Source: Leptospira tipperaryensis (GTDB lineage: Bacteria > Spirochaetota > Leptospiria > Leptospirales > Leptospiraceae). Taken from it: a stretch of DNA of 64,000 nucleotides. Positions 28,882 to 38,083 of this stretch are shown piece by piece. Below the pieces are notes generated by a model. The model did no database searches. It was not told the DNA's origin and worked only from the letters and a program-made list of their open reading frames with translations. Numbering within the stretch: the stretch's first letter is position 1; every line of letters starts with the position of its first letter. The stretch covers positions 1,428,001 through 1,492,000 of the forward strand of contig NZ_CP015217.1 of assembly GCF_001729245.1 (NCBI RefSeq), given 5' to 3'. The position numbers and the translations under genes are program-made.

Positions 28882-31419
28882 ATGGTTCAGAATTTTATGG
28901 TCAACCCAGCCAACGCGAGATTGAACCTTCGAGAAGGATATAACCCGAATCCGTCTATTTATGACGAATTGTATGACGGAGAAGGCAAGCTCAGGTCTAA
29001 ATACGAATTTTTAATCAACTCTTTAGAATCCTTATCTCAAGAAGAAATGGTTCGAAGAAAGAGAGATTCGCTTCGAATACTTCAAGAAAACGGTGTGACG
29101 TATAACGTCTACGAAGAGCCGGGGGCCGTTGAAAGACTCTGGTCCTTGGATCTTTTTCCCGTTCTTATGGAAAGTAAAGAATGGGAAGGAGTCGAAAGGG
29201 GGCTCATCCAAAGAACCGAACTTTTGGATGCTCTTTTTAAGGATGTCTATGGTCCTCGTAAGCTGCTCTATGATAAAAAAATTCCACCCGAGATTCTTTT
29301 TAGTTCTCCGGATTTTTTAAGACAGTGTAACGGATTCGGTCATTCGACTTCTAACGAACTTTGTTTTATGGCTTCCGATTTAGCGAGACAAGAGAACGGA
29401 AGTTTTGTCGTAATCGGAGATCGTATTCAAGCTCCGAGCGGGTCCGGTTATTCTCTGGAGAATCGAATCGTTCTTTCCAGAATTTTTCCTTCGATCTATA
29501 GAGACTCTCAAGTTCACAGAGTCGCGCTCTACTTTCGTTCTTTGAGAAAGGCCTTGCAATCCTTATCCAAGGTTCAAGAAAGAGAACCCGTCATCGTCTT
29601 ATTAACTCCGGGCGCCGGGAATGAAACTTATTTTGAACACGCTTATCTCGCGGGTTACCTCGGCTTTACCCTCGCTCAAGCGGAAGACTTAACAGTAAGA
29701 AATAATTTTGTCTTTATCAAAACCGTCGAAGGTCTTCAACAAGTAGACGTGATCTTTCGAAGAGTCGTGGACTTATATATGGATCCGTTGGAACTCAAGG
29801 GGGACTCCCTTTTAGGTGTACCAGGAATTTTGAATGTGATTCGGGAAGGAAACGTCCGAGTCGCGAACCCGATCGGCTCCGGCTTTTTGGAGAACAGAGC
29901 GGTCCACCCGTTCTTATCCTCTCTTTGCAGATATTACCTTTCGGAAGATTTGATTTTGCCTAACGTAAGAACTCTCTGGATGGGAAATCACGAATCCAGA
30001 CAAGAAGTGTTAGATTATCCGGATCGATTTGTATTCAAACGTGCGGTTCGAGATCCGATGGAACCTGGTGTTTTTCTTTCTTCTCTTCCTAACAGTGAAA
30101 AAGAGCAAATCTGGAAAAAACTCTTTGCTCATCCTGAGAAATACGTAGCTCAAGAAATCGTAAACGGTTCTACTTGTCCGGTTCTTTCGGGTGAGAATTT
30201 TATCCAAGGAAGATCTGTATTTCGAGCGTTTACGACTCTATCAGAAAACGGTTATATGACGATGTCCGGCGGTCTCGTAAGAGTGACCGAAAATCTAAAC
30301 GATCTTGTTGTTACCAATCAAACCGGTGCGATTTCAAAAGACCTCTGGATTTTAGCTTCTGAAGAAAAAAAAGACGTCAGCTTACTTCCGGGGAAAACGG
30401 AAAGAATGCAGATCAAACGGAGCGGGGCCGGTATCCCGAGCCGCGTCGCCGACAATATGTTCTGGATGGGACGTTATGCGGAACGTTCGGAAAACCAAGC
30501 GAGATTGTTACGCGAAGTCATATTGAATATGATTCACATGGACGAGCCTTACGAGAAAGATCACGTTCAACTTCTTCTACAAACGGCCACTCACGTTATG
30601 GCGACCTATCCGGGATTCTTACAACTCAATTTGGAGGATCCTCTGAATGGTGCAAGAGAACAGATGTTCTCTCAAGTATTTTCCCAGCAACAGAGCGGAA
30701 GCATTCGTTCCGATTTGAACGCGTATGTAAGAGCTTCCAAGTCGGTAAGGGATCGACTTTCCGAAGACAGCAGATATATTCTTTCGATGATCGAAACTGA
30801 CGATTCCTTTAAATACGGTTCTTACGATGAGATCTTAGAATATTTGATTCTTCTGATCACAAGACTCGCTTCTATGTCCGGTCTAGGAATCGAAAGCATG
30901 TCCCGGGAAACCGGTTGGTATTTTATGAACATCGGAAAAAGAATCGAAAGGGCGTCTTATACGATTCGACTCGTGAATACGGTTTTAAATCAATCCACTC
31001 TCTACAATAAGAGCATGTTTGAAGCCTTATTGAATATCAATGATATCAAGATCACTTATAGAAGACGATATCGTTATCGAATCGAGGCCGAGTCCGTTTT
31101 GGATATTCTTCTTTTTGACGAGACGAATCCGAGATCCTTGGCGTATCAGTTACGGAAACTAGGAGAATACGTTTCTTATCTGCCTCATTCCGAAAAAGAA
31201 GAGGCGACCGCGGAGGAAAGAATCGTTTCCGAGGTTCGAAACCGTTTTATCCAAGAAGACGCAAAACGTCTTTTTGAATATGTAAATCCTTCTTTGAGCA
31301 TCGTAAGATGGTTAAACGATATAAACTATCAGATTGCGTCCTTGTCCGATTCGATCAGCGGGAGATATTTCCGTTACTTGGAAGAGCAGATCCAGCTTGG
31401 AGATTACAACGATGGCTGA
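28882..31419 (+). CDS. Fusion of circularly permuted ATP-grasp and alpha-E domains
   Basis: 845 residues. The first about 480 residues match the ATP-grasp module of this operon (YDELYDGEGKLRSKYEF, GDRIQAPSGSGYSLENRIVL, LSENGYMTMSGGLVRVTEN). The rest matches the alpha-E module (RVADNMFWMGRYAERSENQAR, SRETGWYFMNIGKRIERAS). The ATP-grasp half is divergent: it lacks the SQGGGSKDTW ending and has TNQTGAISKDLWI instead, so it may have altered chemistry or act as a scaffold. Initiation is at ATG 28882 or possibly the in-frame ATG five codons on. The 3' end overlaps the next ATG by 8 bp, so the two are coupled. Confidence 0.9.
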   Translation: MVQNFMVNPANARLNLREGYNPNPSIYDELYDGEGKLRSKYEFLINSLESLSQEEMVRRKRDSLRILQENGVTYNVYEEPGAVERLWSLDLFPVLMESKEWEGVERGLIQRTELLDALFKDVYGPRKLLYDKKIPPEILFSSPDFLRQCNGFGHSTSNELCFMASDLARQENGSFVVIGDRIQAPSGSGYSLENRIVLSRIFPSIYRDSQVHRVALYFRSLRKALQSLSKVQEREPVIVLLTPGAGNETYFEHAYLAGYLGFTLAQAEDLTVRNNFVFIKTVEGLQQVDVIFRRVVDLYMDPLELKGDSLLGVPGILNVIREGNVRVANPIGSGFLENRAVHPFLSSLCRYYLSEDLILPNVRTLWMGNHESRQEVLDYPDRFVFKRAVRDPMEPGVFLSSLPNSEKEQIWKKLFAHPEKYVAQEIVNGSTCPVLSGENFIQGRSVFRAFTTLSENGYMTMSGGLVRVTENLNDLVVTNQTGAISKDLWILASEEKKDVSLLPGKTERMQIKRSGAGIPSRVADNMFWMGRYAERSENQARLLREVILNMIHMDEPYEKDHVQLLLQTATHVMATYPGFLQLNLEDPLNGAREQMFSQVFSQQQSGSIRSDLNAYVRASKSVRDRLSEDSRYILSMIETDDSFKYGSYDEILEYLILLITRLASMSGLGIESMSRETGWYFMNIGKRIERASYTIRLVNTVLNQSTLYNKSMFEALLNINDIKITYRRRYRYRIEAESVLDILLFDETNPRSLAYQLRKLGEYVSYLPHSEKEEATAEERIVSEVRNRFIQEDAKRLFEYVNPSLSIVRWLNDINYQIASLSDSISGRYFRYLEEQIQLGDYNDG

Positions 31420-32287
31420 TTATACAGTTAAACACGTTACCCGATATAGCTACCAAGAGGAAGTTTCCCATTGTCACAATCTAGCGCATATGTGTCCCGG
31501 AACAAATCGTCATCAGGATTGTAAAGATCTAAAACTGAGAGTTCATCCGGGCCCGTCCGTTTCCGGTTATCGAAAAGACTACTTTGGAAATTTAGTATAT
31601 TCGTTTTCCGTGGAGGACTCTCATCAATCTCTAGAGATCGTTTCCGAGAGTCGTGTCGCTACACATCCCGTGGATTACGGAAATCTAAATCATTCTCCGA
31701 GAGTTTCCGAAATTCCTACGCTGCTTGCCTCCTCACATCTAAGAGAAGATCTGGAAGCCTTGGAATATATTGCCGATTCCGCCTTCGCAATTCGAGATCC
31801 TCTCTTTGCAAAGTTTGCGATGGAGATGATGGATTTTGAAAAGCCGCTTTTACAGGCAGTTATGGATTATACGGTAAGGTTCTATCAATCGTTCGAGTTT
31901 AAGGCGGGCGCTACGACGATACAAACTCCGCCGGCCCAAGTTTTAAAAAATCGAAAGGGTGTCTGTCAGGATTTTACTCATCTATCGATTGCGACTTTGC
32001 GAAGTGTTGGAATTCCTTGTAGATACGTTTCCGGTTATATTGAAACCTTTCCTCCTCCGGGACAGGCTAAGCTTCAGGGATCAGACGCGTCTCACGCTTG
32101 GTTCTCCATTTATTCTCCGGGAATCGGTTGGGTGGATTACGATCCAACGAACGGAAAAATGTTAAGCGAAGAATACATTTTTACTTCTATCGGTCGAGAT
32201 TTTGCCGATGTTTCCCCCTTAAAAGGAATTTTATTCGGCGGAGGAAAGCACAAGTTAAAAGTCGAAGTGGACGTGATCCGAGAGTAA
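31412..32287 (+). CDS. Transglutaminase family protein
   Basis: 291 residues starting MADYTVKHVTRYSY within the 3' end of the upstream gene. N-terminal transglutaminase-like domain, then a core with the triad Cys185 (GVCQDFTHLSI), His228 (ASHAWFSIY) and Asp244 (YDPTNG). A smaller paralogue of the 1,103-residue transglutaminase. The pairing of a small and a large transglutaminase with ATP-grasp and alpha-E proteins is characteristic of the gene group proposed to make or trim amide linkages. It ends the operon; no clear terminator was seen, and the repeat cluster starts about 130 bp further on. Confidence 0.9.
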   Translation: MADYTVKHVTRYSYQEEVSHCHNLAHMCPGTNRHQDCKDLKLRVHPGPSVSGYRKDYFGNLVYSFSVEDSHQSLEIVSESRVATHPVDYGNLNHSPRVSEIPTLLASSHLREDLEALEYIADSAFAIRDPLFAKFAMEMMDFEKPLLQAVMDYTVRFYQSFEFKAGATTIQTPPAQVLKNRKGVCQDFTHLSIATLRSVGIPCRYVSGYIETFPPPGQAKLQGSDASHAWFSIYSPGIGWVDYDPTNGKMLSEEYIFTSIGRDFADVSPLKGILFGGGKHKLKVEVDVIRE

Positions 32288-32420
32288 GCAACACGAGATG
32301 ACCTAAGACGTTTGAGTTAAGATTTCAAAGGTTGGCGTTTTGAGAGGAATTGAATTGTTGGAGTGTTTGTAGGAGGATTAGATACTTGCGAGATTTGCGT
32401 TCTTCTGTGTGAAGTCCTTG

Positions 32421-32721
32421 CGTTTATACGAACTTCGGATAGCTGCAAACGCGGAAGTTTTTTTCTTAAAATCCTCGCGTTTATACGAACTTCGACTAAT
32501 TGCGAACACGGAAGTGTTTTCTTAAAATCCTCGCGTTTATACGAACTTCGACTAACTGCGAACGCGGAAGTGTTTCTCTTAAAATCCTCGCGTTTATACG
32601 AACTTCGACTAATTGCGAACACGGAAGTCTTTTTCTTAAAATCGCTGCGTTTATACGAACTTCGGCTAATTGCGAACGCGGATATCTTTTTCTTAAAATC
32701 GCTGCGTTTATACGAACTTCG
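32421..32721 (-). repeat. Cluster 1 of 56-57 bp repeat (6 units)
   Basis: GCGTTTATACGAACTTCG occurs at 32421, 32477, 32533, 32590, 32647 and 32704, spaced 56 or 57 bp. On the minus strand the core reads CGAAGTTCGTATAAACGC, the same core as the clusters at 35.5 and 40.7 kb, but here in opposite orientation. The rest of each unit (TTTTAAGAAAAAG, CGCGTTCGCAATTAG) is conserved within this cluster. Long frames through it are just translated repeat. Confidence 0.9.
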
Positions 32722-33081
32722 AATAGCCCTTCTGCGCTAATGAAAGGAAATCGACCGCCCTTGCTTTTTTAAACAAGTTGCCGATAGGGAAAAAAGTCAC
32801 AAGGTTGTAAGATTCCTTTTTCATGATATGGATCGGTTATCCTCATTATCTATAAAAAATCTATGGCTATGAGAATCCTTTTCCATTAAGAGTGGAATCG
32901 TTCTAATTTGAGATTTATGTTTTTTTGTGAGTTGATTGATTTCTAATATTTAAAAATGAAGCAGGCATATTAAAATATTATATTTATATAATTTTACTAA
33001 AATGACAATTGTATATCATTTGATGATCTAAAATAAAAATTGATTCTATCTGAATGAAATCGACTGGAATATTCTAAAAAT
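32722..33081. other. AT-rich intergenic region
   Basis: About 360 bp of low-GC sequence between the repeat cluster and the acetyltransferase stop. I see no gene, hairpin or promoter that I can support. Confidence 0.5.
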
Positions 33082-33579
33082 CTAAATTAACTTTCTGAAA
33101 CGAACATAGAACGGATCGTAGCCCATGTTTTTCCAAAAAGAGACGGCATTCTCATTCTCTGCGATTGCTCTCAACTCCACACTTTGAAAACCTTGTTCTT
33201 TTGCCCAGGACTCGCAGGAAAGGACGAGAGGTTTCATAAAACCGGATTTTTGTTTTCCCCGTTTGGTAACGGCTAAATCGATAAAGAGAGTTTTATTTTC
33301 TTCCAAATAGGGCTTGTCTTCGGTTCGAGCAATGAGGAGAGAAACCAATTCTTCCCCTAAGAATCCCCCGAGAAGAAGCACCTTCCCGGTTCCGCGGAGT
33401 TTTAAGTAGACATCCACCATTTTGGTTCCGGCCCTCGGACGGATTTTAAAAACACCGTCTAACGTGAGTGAGTTTACCATGCGAAAGAATTGATTTACGA
33501 GTTCGATTGCGCTTTCTCTGTGTTCGGGGAGTAAGTTGCGGATTTGAAACGGTTCGGAATGTTTTTTGGTTTTAGCCAT
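33082..33579 (-). CDS. GNAT-family acetyltransferase
   Basis: 165 residues starting MAKTKKHSEPFQIRNLLPEH. The core LFIDLAVTKRGKQKSGFMKP, then LRAIAENENAVSFWKNMGYD, matches GNAT motifs A and B (acyl-CoA-binding turn followed by the ENxxAxxFWxxxGF-type helix). The intermediate KVLLLGGFLGEELVSLLIAR fits the preceding strands. It probably N-acetylates a small molecule or protein amine; the substrate is unknown. It is isolated on the edge of the accessory island, with a 57-bp-repeat cluster immediately downstream. Confidence 0.8.
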   Translation of the reverse strand: MAKTKKHSEPFQIRNLLPEHRESAIELVNQFFRMVNSLTLDGVFKIRPRAGTKMVDVYLKLRGTGKVLLLGGFLGEELVSLLIARTEDKPYLEENKTLFIDLAVTKRGKQKSGFMKPLVLSCESWAKEQGFQSVELRAIAENENAVSFWKNMGYDPFYVRFRKLI

Positions 33580-34038
33580 TTGATAAAAATTTCTCTTTGT
33601 CCAATTTGAAAGAGAGACTTGATTCGAAAGATATTGAATTCCTACCTGGTTTCTCTTTCAAGAAGAAGTTGAAGATGCGAAAATATTTTTTTTATAAATT
33701 ATAGTTTAACTTGATATAGATTCCTGCTTTGCTCGGAATTCTGAAGAAGACTTATTATCGTCTGCTTTCGCTATATGGCTATTTTATTCTGACGTTTAAA
33801 CGATATTTGGATGAAACGGCGATGGAATTATGGAGTAAAAATCGAGAAATGCGAATGGCGAACAAAATTTTTCCTTGGTGCTTACTTTATCGGAAGCGTC
33901 AGCTATTTTCGTTATGAATCTCCAGTCGAAATTGAGTAAGATGCAGGCATTCAGATTAAGCGAATAGATCCTAATATAAGAATGAATTGAAAAATAAGAA
34001 TAAGATATAAATGTGGAAAAATCAAGTTAGGAGATTTT
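33580..34038. other. Intergenic region with possible coding remnant
   Basis: About 460 bp. A 62-codon plus-strand frame (33729-33917) and an overlapping frame ending SYFRYESPVEIE at about 33950 could be remnants of a decayed gene, but neither has enough signal to name. The ribosome-binding site of the next gene (TTAGGAG) ends the region. Confidence 0.35.
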
Positions 34039-34617
34039 GTGAAAAAAATTATTATAACAATTTGTATATTGGGCTTTTTTTGGCTCTGCAATCCAATTAG
34101 AGTTAAAAGGGATTCATTTAAAAATTTAGTGAGCGTAACTATGGATCTGGATCATAGTGCATATGTTGAGGGATTTACTCGGTCAGCTTCTTCGCGGGGA
34201 ACCCAATATTCTCGTGAAATAAAAAATGATAAAAATACTCCAACAGCGATTTATTTTAAACTTTTCGTTTCAAATAATCTCAACGCGCTTACCAATGAAG
34301 CGTACATAAAGATTGATGATAAAATAACTAAGCTGGAATTAATTGAAACTTCCGTTGGTAGTCAAGTCGTGACAGAAAAAACAAATGATTTGAATATTAA
34401 AACTGGAAAAATCGAAGAAAAAAGTTCGACTTCTTCTATGAGAGTGCTTACTGGTAAAATGATTTTGAATTCTGAATTGGAAAAAGCAATTTTGAATTCT
34501 CAAAAGCTCCAGTATCGTCTCTATGCACAGAGCGAGCCAATAGAATTGACTGTCTCATCTTCCCAACTAAATACAGTAAAAGAGTTTCTTTCAAAATCTG
34601 GGCAAGAAGCAGATTAA
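34039..34617 (+). CDS. Putative lipoprotein, hypothetical
   Basis: 192 residues from a GTG start at 34039, supported by TTAGGAG 5-6 nt upstream. The signal segment KKIIITICILGFFWLC has Cys at the expected position of a loose spirochaetal lipobox. The mature protein is mostly polar with beta-strand and helical stretches (for example MILNSELEKAILNSQKLQYRL) and no known domain that I recognise. Base composition is low-GC and unlike the flanking housekeeping genes, consistent with an island gene. A surface or periplasmic lipoprotein is inferred. Confidence 0.65.
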   Translation: MKKIIITICILGFFWLCNPIRVKRDSFKNLVSVTMDLDHSAYVEGFTRSASSRGTQYSREIKNDKNTPTAIYFKLFVSNNLNALTNEAYIKIDDKITKLELIETSVGSQVVTEKTNDLNIKTGKIEEKSSTSSMRVLTGKMILNSELEKAILNSQKLQYRLYAQSEPIELTVSSSQLNTVKEFLSKSGQEAD

Positions 34618-35530
34618 AATTTATTTACGATCAGAAGGCGGAATTTAATTTAACAAATCTTGTCTTCTGATATTCAAGGTTGTTGGGTTTCTAATTCTTT
34701 GTTAGTGTTTCTAACTTTATTTGGACGTATCGTCTATCGTTCGTTGTCGAATCTCATTTTTTTTTGCAATAGAATTCGAGTTCGCTTTGTTTTCATAACG
34801 TTCGGCTGAATTTTGCAGAATTGTTAGCGCGATTCGCGGAAATTGAAATTACTTTTTAATTCTAAATAGGAAAACCTCTTCGCAATCGTATGAAATTCCT
34901 TATTAGGAATTTATAGAGCGATACTCTGATTGAAGATGTAATAGGGCTGCGATTTTACCTCCCACTTGCGATCGGATCTAACGAGGGTATGGTAGACTAT
35001 AGCGAGCAATCGTATGAATTTTTGGGAAAGGATAGGTTAGGATTGTAAGAGAATTTCCGTTCAACAAGGCTTGAGATTAGATATCTCATTGTTTCATGGA
35101 TATGAATCCAATATTTAGAATTAGCGGAAAATTCTTAGTCCTTATTCACTGGTCTTGGTAGGTAAACCTGTATCATTTCTCACCAGTCAAATTATCTCCT
35201 TCCTTTTTCAGCAAAGTTTTGTATACGGATATTAGGTCGCGAACTCTTAATCGCTTTCATTTTTCGTGAGCTGTAATTGATCTTGGAAAAATAGTATGAT
35301 AAGTGTTGTCAAGAGGTAGGTCAATCTATGGGCGTTCCGGAATCTTCGCAACGAGCCTTCAGAATGATCCTAATCTTATTGAATGTGGAGTGTGATGTAA
35401 AACGAATCTATACTCTCTCGCTTGCCCCGATTACATTAAACTTTGAAATTAATCGGTCATTTTCTTATTCATTGTAACATGTATTCGTTGAGGTAAATTG
35501 GTTCATCTTAACATAAATCAAAGAATACTT
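34618..35530. other. Long intergenic region
   Basis: About 910 bp with no reading frame of 60 codons or more and no recognised RNA or terminator. Probably decayed sequence between the lipoprotein and the repeat cluster. Confidence 0.5.
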
Positions 35531-35534
35531 CGGA

Positions 35535-35672
35535 CAATATGCGAAGTTCGTCTAAACACATCCGCAGTTCTCGCACAAAAGCCTAACTCACCAATATACG
35601 AAGTTCGCCTAAGCGCAGTCGTAGGGTGAATAAAAAAAACAGTTTCGTCAATATGGGAAGTTCGTATAAATG
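35535..35672 (+). repeat. Cluster 2 of 56-57 bp repeat (3 units)
   Basis: The core CGAAGTTCG (one copy with GGAAGTTCG) occurs at 35542, 35599 and 35656, spaced 57 bp. The left flank reads CAATAT(A/G)(C/G), and the second unit is preceded by GCCTAAC (35581). Orientation is opposite to cluster 1 and the same as cluster 3. Confidence 0.85.
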
Positions 35673-35727
35673 TGGCTTAAGCTTGAGCGACTAAAATTGG
35701 CCCTTCCCCGAATTAGTGGACATAGCT

Positions 35728-36207
35728 TTAGGCAGTAAATTCTTCTTCAAACTGAATTGGAGTTTTATATCCTATAGCAGAATGAATTCTCTTTCTATTA
35801 TAAAAAATTTCTATATATTCAAATATAGCAGTTTTCGCGTCTTTAAGATTTTTAAATTTTCTATGATTTCTAAATTCTCTTTTTATTGTCGAAAAGAAAC
35901 TTTCAGCCGGAGCGTTATCATAGCAGTTTCCTTTCCGACTCATACTTTGTTTCATTCGAAAAGAACTTAAAGCATCTCTAAAATACTTGCTGGCACAGTG
36001 ACTTCCTCGGTCTGAATGAAAGATTAAATCCTCGGGTGGCCTTTGAGTCTTTACGGCGTTGTTTAGCGCTAAGAGAACCATCTCCGTTTTCATATTTGAA
36101 TCCATCGACCAACCTACAATTTTCTTTGTACAAATATCCTTAATCTGGCAGAGATAGAGATACCCCGAGGAGGAAGGAGGATACGTGATATCAAAGACCC
36201 AGATTTG
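35728..36207 (-). pseudogene. IS3-family transposase OrfB, 5' truncated
   Basis: From 36207 the frame reads QIWVFDITYPPSSSGYLYLC, then KIVGWSMDSNMKTEMVLL, HSDRGSHCASKYF and DNAPAESFFSTIKREF, ending FEEEFTA at 35728. The first catalytic Asp (FDITY), second Asp (HSDRG) and Glu (AESFF) of the rve-type DDE domain are all present. The N-terminal part is gone: a stop lies directly before QIW and there is no start codon, consistent with deletion of the OrfB helix-turn-helix region and its start. Confidence 0.85.
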
Positions 36208-36472
36208 TTAGGTTTCTCGGGATCAAATTGATGTCCCTTTGTTCTTTCAAATGAGAGACCTCTTTTACTAAAGCTTGAATCCTTTTGTCTACCGCACTTT
36301 TGAGGTCTTCGTTGCCAGGGCTTTCCAGATCAAATTCTTTCTTCCAGCGACCAATCGAAACGTTGGCTATTCCCAATTCTAAACAAAGCGGACTCTGGCT
36401 TTTCCCGCTAGTCAGGAGCAATCTGACTGCTTCCTTTTAAAACTCAACACCGTAGTGTTTTCTTTCTCTCAT
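36191..36472 (-). pseudogene. IS3-family OrfA with nonsense codon
   Basis: From ATG 36472 the frame reads MRERKHYGVEF, then TAA at 36439, then KEAVRLLLTSGKSQSPLCLE, GIANVSIGRWKKEFDLES and KEVSHLKEQRDI, the typical HTH_Tnp_1 and coiled-coil leucine-zipper order of IS3/IS911 OrfA. After QRDI the sequence runs into the OrfB region in the wrong frame (NLIPRNLTNLGL), showing a deletion of the OrfA end and OrfB start. Two independent defects make the element non-functional. Confidence 0.85.
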
Positions 36473-36680
36473 CACGATCTCGCTTATTTTAGAGTTGCCT
36501 ATTAATCTGTCCATTGATTGGGGGAAGGCTCATATATCTTTTCGTTTTTATCATTTTATTCAAAAGTTATTCAAATACTTGCAATTGGGGTAGTTACTAT
36601 TGAGAAATGAATTATAAATTTATCAACTTTGAAAAAAAAATGCTTGTATAGTATTCACTATATTTATATTCTAAAAGTAT

Positions 36681-36700
36681 AGTATTTGCAATACTTGAGG
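36681..36700. promoter_or_regulatory. Palindrome over the leader of the ankyrin-like lipoprotein
   Basis: AGTATT TGC AATACT (36681-36695) is a perfect inverted repeat ending two bases before the GAGG ribosome-binding site. GTATAGTATT occurs twice just upstream (36646 and 36677). A repressor operator is possible; a promoter is likely in 36640-36675. Confidence 0.35.
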
Positions 36701-36705
36701 CTTTT

Positions 36706-38058
36706 ATGAAAAATAAAATTCAATTTCGACAGAACGTCGTAAATTCAATATTCACTATAATTACCATTGTCTTCACTATTAGTCTTTTACAGAATTGTGT
36801 GGCCTTGGATAGAAGATTCAATAAATTCGTTCCAGTAAAATCCAAAGAATATTCTTCACTCAATGGAATTAAAAATTATTTTCTAAATCGTTATCATGAT
36901 TTTGGCGATATCCTAAAGGTCGGTATAAATTATAATGCTTATGGCGCTAAAGTAATATTAAGCACAAATGGAGTTGGTTTATTTTTAGCCCAAGGTAAAG
37001 AGATCTGTCTCCCAAGTAATTTGTTTGCGAACATAGATAAAAATAAATTTGAAGACTTAACTTTATTATTAACGATTGCCGAGACATATCCCTGCACAAG
37101 TAGACCTAACGAATCTTATACCACTATGTCCAGAGGAAACTTCGTATCTGTAAAAGGACCATTTGAGATAATGCTCTTATCTTTTCATACATCCGATTAT
37201 TTTAGGATTGGGGCAAGTGTAGGTTTTTTTTTAGGAGTTCGAATCGAATTCAACCCGGCTGAATTACTCGATTTCTTACTCGGTGTAGTTGGGATAGACC
37301 TTTTCCAAGATGATATTTATGTTACCGAACCTAATATGGATTTTTTGCATAGGGCAATAATTCGAAATGACTTTGATAATTTCAACTCGATCGTATCCGA
37401 TTTGAATAATGAGAATGATGGCCATTATAAGAAAATATATTCAAATCATAATGAATACGAATCGGATTGTAAGGACGCTGTCTTACTTAGTTCTGCACTT
37501 GGTCGCATTGATATGCTTAAAATTATATTTAAAAATTGCGGTCATCTTGAAAATTTCAAAAAACATAAAGAGGAGATTTTTAAGGATGCTTTCTTTTGGG
37601 CCTCAGATCGTCCTACGATAAAGACATTAATATCGCTTGGAGGAAATTTTGAAGATTTAAAAGCCGATGAAGAATTCCTAAATATGCTTTTAATAAGTTC
37701 AGTTTATTCTGAGAATAGGGATGGATTCTATCCGTGTTTTGACGCTGATTATGTAAGAGCTTTACAATTTTTTCTATCTCAGGGTTTTAAAATTAAATGG
37801 CCTTCCGAGAATCAATATAGTATTACCATTCGACATTCTCCTCACACAAGCAAGAGAACTTATTCAAGAACCGGTGTCCCATTTTATTATTTCTTCGAGA
37901 ATCTAAAAGAACACCACCAACCATTAATTCAAACACTTCTTGATCACGGTGTCGATTTTTCCCTTAAAGATAAAAGAGGAAAATTACCTTACGAATTAAC
38001 TAAGGATCCTAAGATTAGAGAATTTTTAAAATGTGTGGCAGAAAAGAGATGTAAATAA
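36706..38058 (+). CDS. Large lipoprotein with ankyrin-like C-terminus
   Basis: 450 residues from ATG 36706 with GAGG 6 nt upstream. The N-terminus has a lipobox (TISLLQNC, Cys about residue 31). The middle (about 40-215) is an unrecognised domain. The C-terminal half has short ankyrin-like helix pairs, for example MDFLHRAIIRNDFDNFNSIV, LSSALGRIDMLKIIFKNCGH and LIQTLLDHGVDFSLKDKRGK with a typical (L/V)LLxHGAD-like turn. It probably lies on the periplasmic or outer face. The low-GC composition fits the island. Immediately after it comes the cassette-like segment on the opposite strand. Confidence 0.75.
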   Translation: MKNKIQFRQNVVNSIFTIITIVFTISLLQNCVALDRRFNKFVPVKSKEYSSLNGIKNYFLNRYHDFGDILKVGINYNAYGAKVILSTNGVGLFLAQGKEICLPSNLFANIDKNKFEDLTLLLTIAETYPCTSRPNESYTTMSRGNFVSVKGPFEIMLLSFHTSDYFRIGASVGFFLGVRIEFNPAELLDFLLGVVGIDLFQDDIYVTEPNMDFLHRAIIRNDFDNFNSIVSDLNNENDGHYKKIYSNHNEYESDCKDAVLLSSALGRIDMLKIIFKNCGHLENFKKHKEEIFKDAFFWASDRPTIKTLISLGGNFEDLKADEEFLNMLLISSVYSENRDGFYPCFDADYVRALQFFLSQGFKIKWPSENQYSITIRHSPHTSKRTYSRTGVPFYYFFENLKEHHQPLIQTLLDHGVDFSLKDKRGKLPYELTKDPKIREFLKCVAEKRCK

Positions 38059-38083
38059 TTTTTTTCTACATTTAGATTTCTTA

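Larger units (their letters stand above)
35702..36528 (-). mobile_element. IS3-family insertion sequence remnant
   Basis: 827 bp bounded by imperfect 21-bp inverted repeats: CCTTCCCCGAATTAGTGGAC on the left (35702) and the complement of CCTTCCCCCAATCAATGGAC on the right (ends 36528). It contains orfA and orfB remnants in the minus orientation. It is shorter than intact IS3 members (about 1.2-1.4 kb), and an internal deletion joins the two orfs. Immobile by itself. Confidence 0.8.

Noticed and set aside
32421..32721. CRISPR array
   Set aside because: The units are near-identical along most of their length, with no variable spacers and no cas genes in view.
32363..32772. Long plus-strand frames through the 32.4-kb repeats
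   Set aside because: The predicted proteins are only translated 57-bp repeats (a multiple of three), with no start signal or homology.
33729..33917. 62-codon plus-strand frame
   Set aside because: Perhaps part of a decayed gene, but no ribosome-binding site, signal or family is recognisable.
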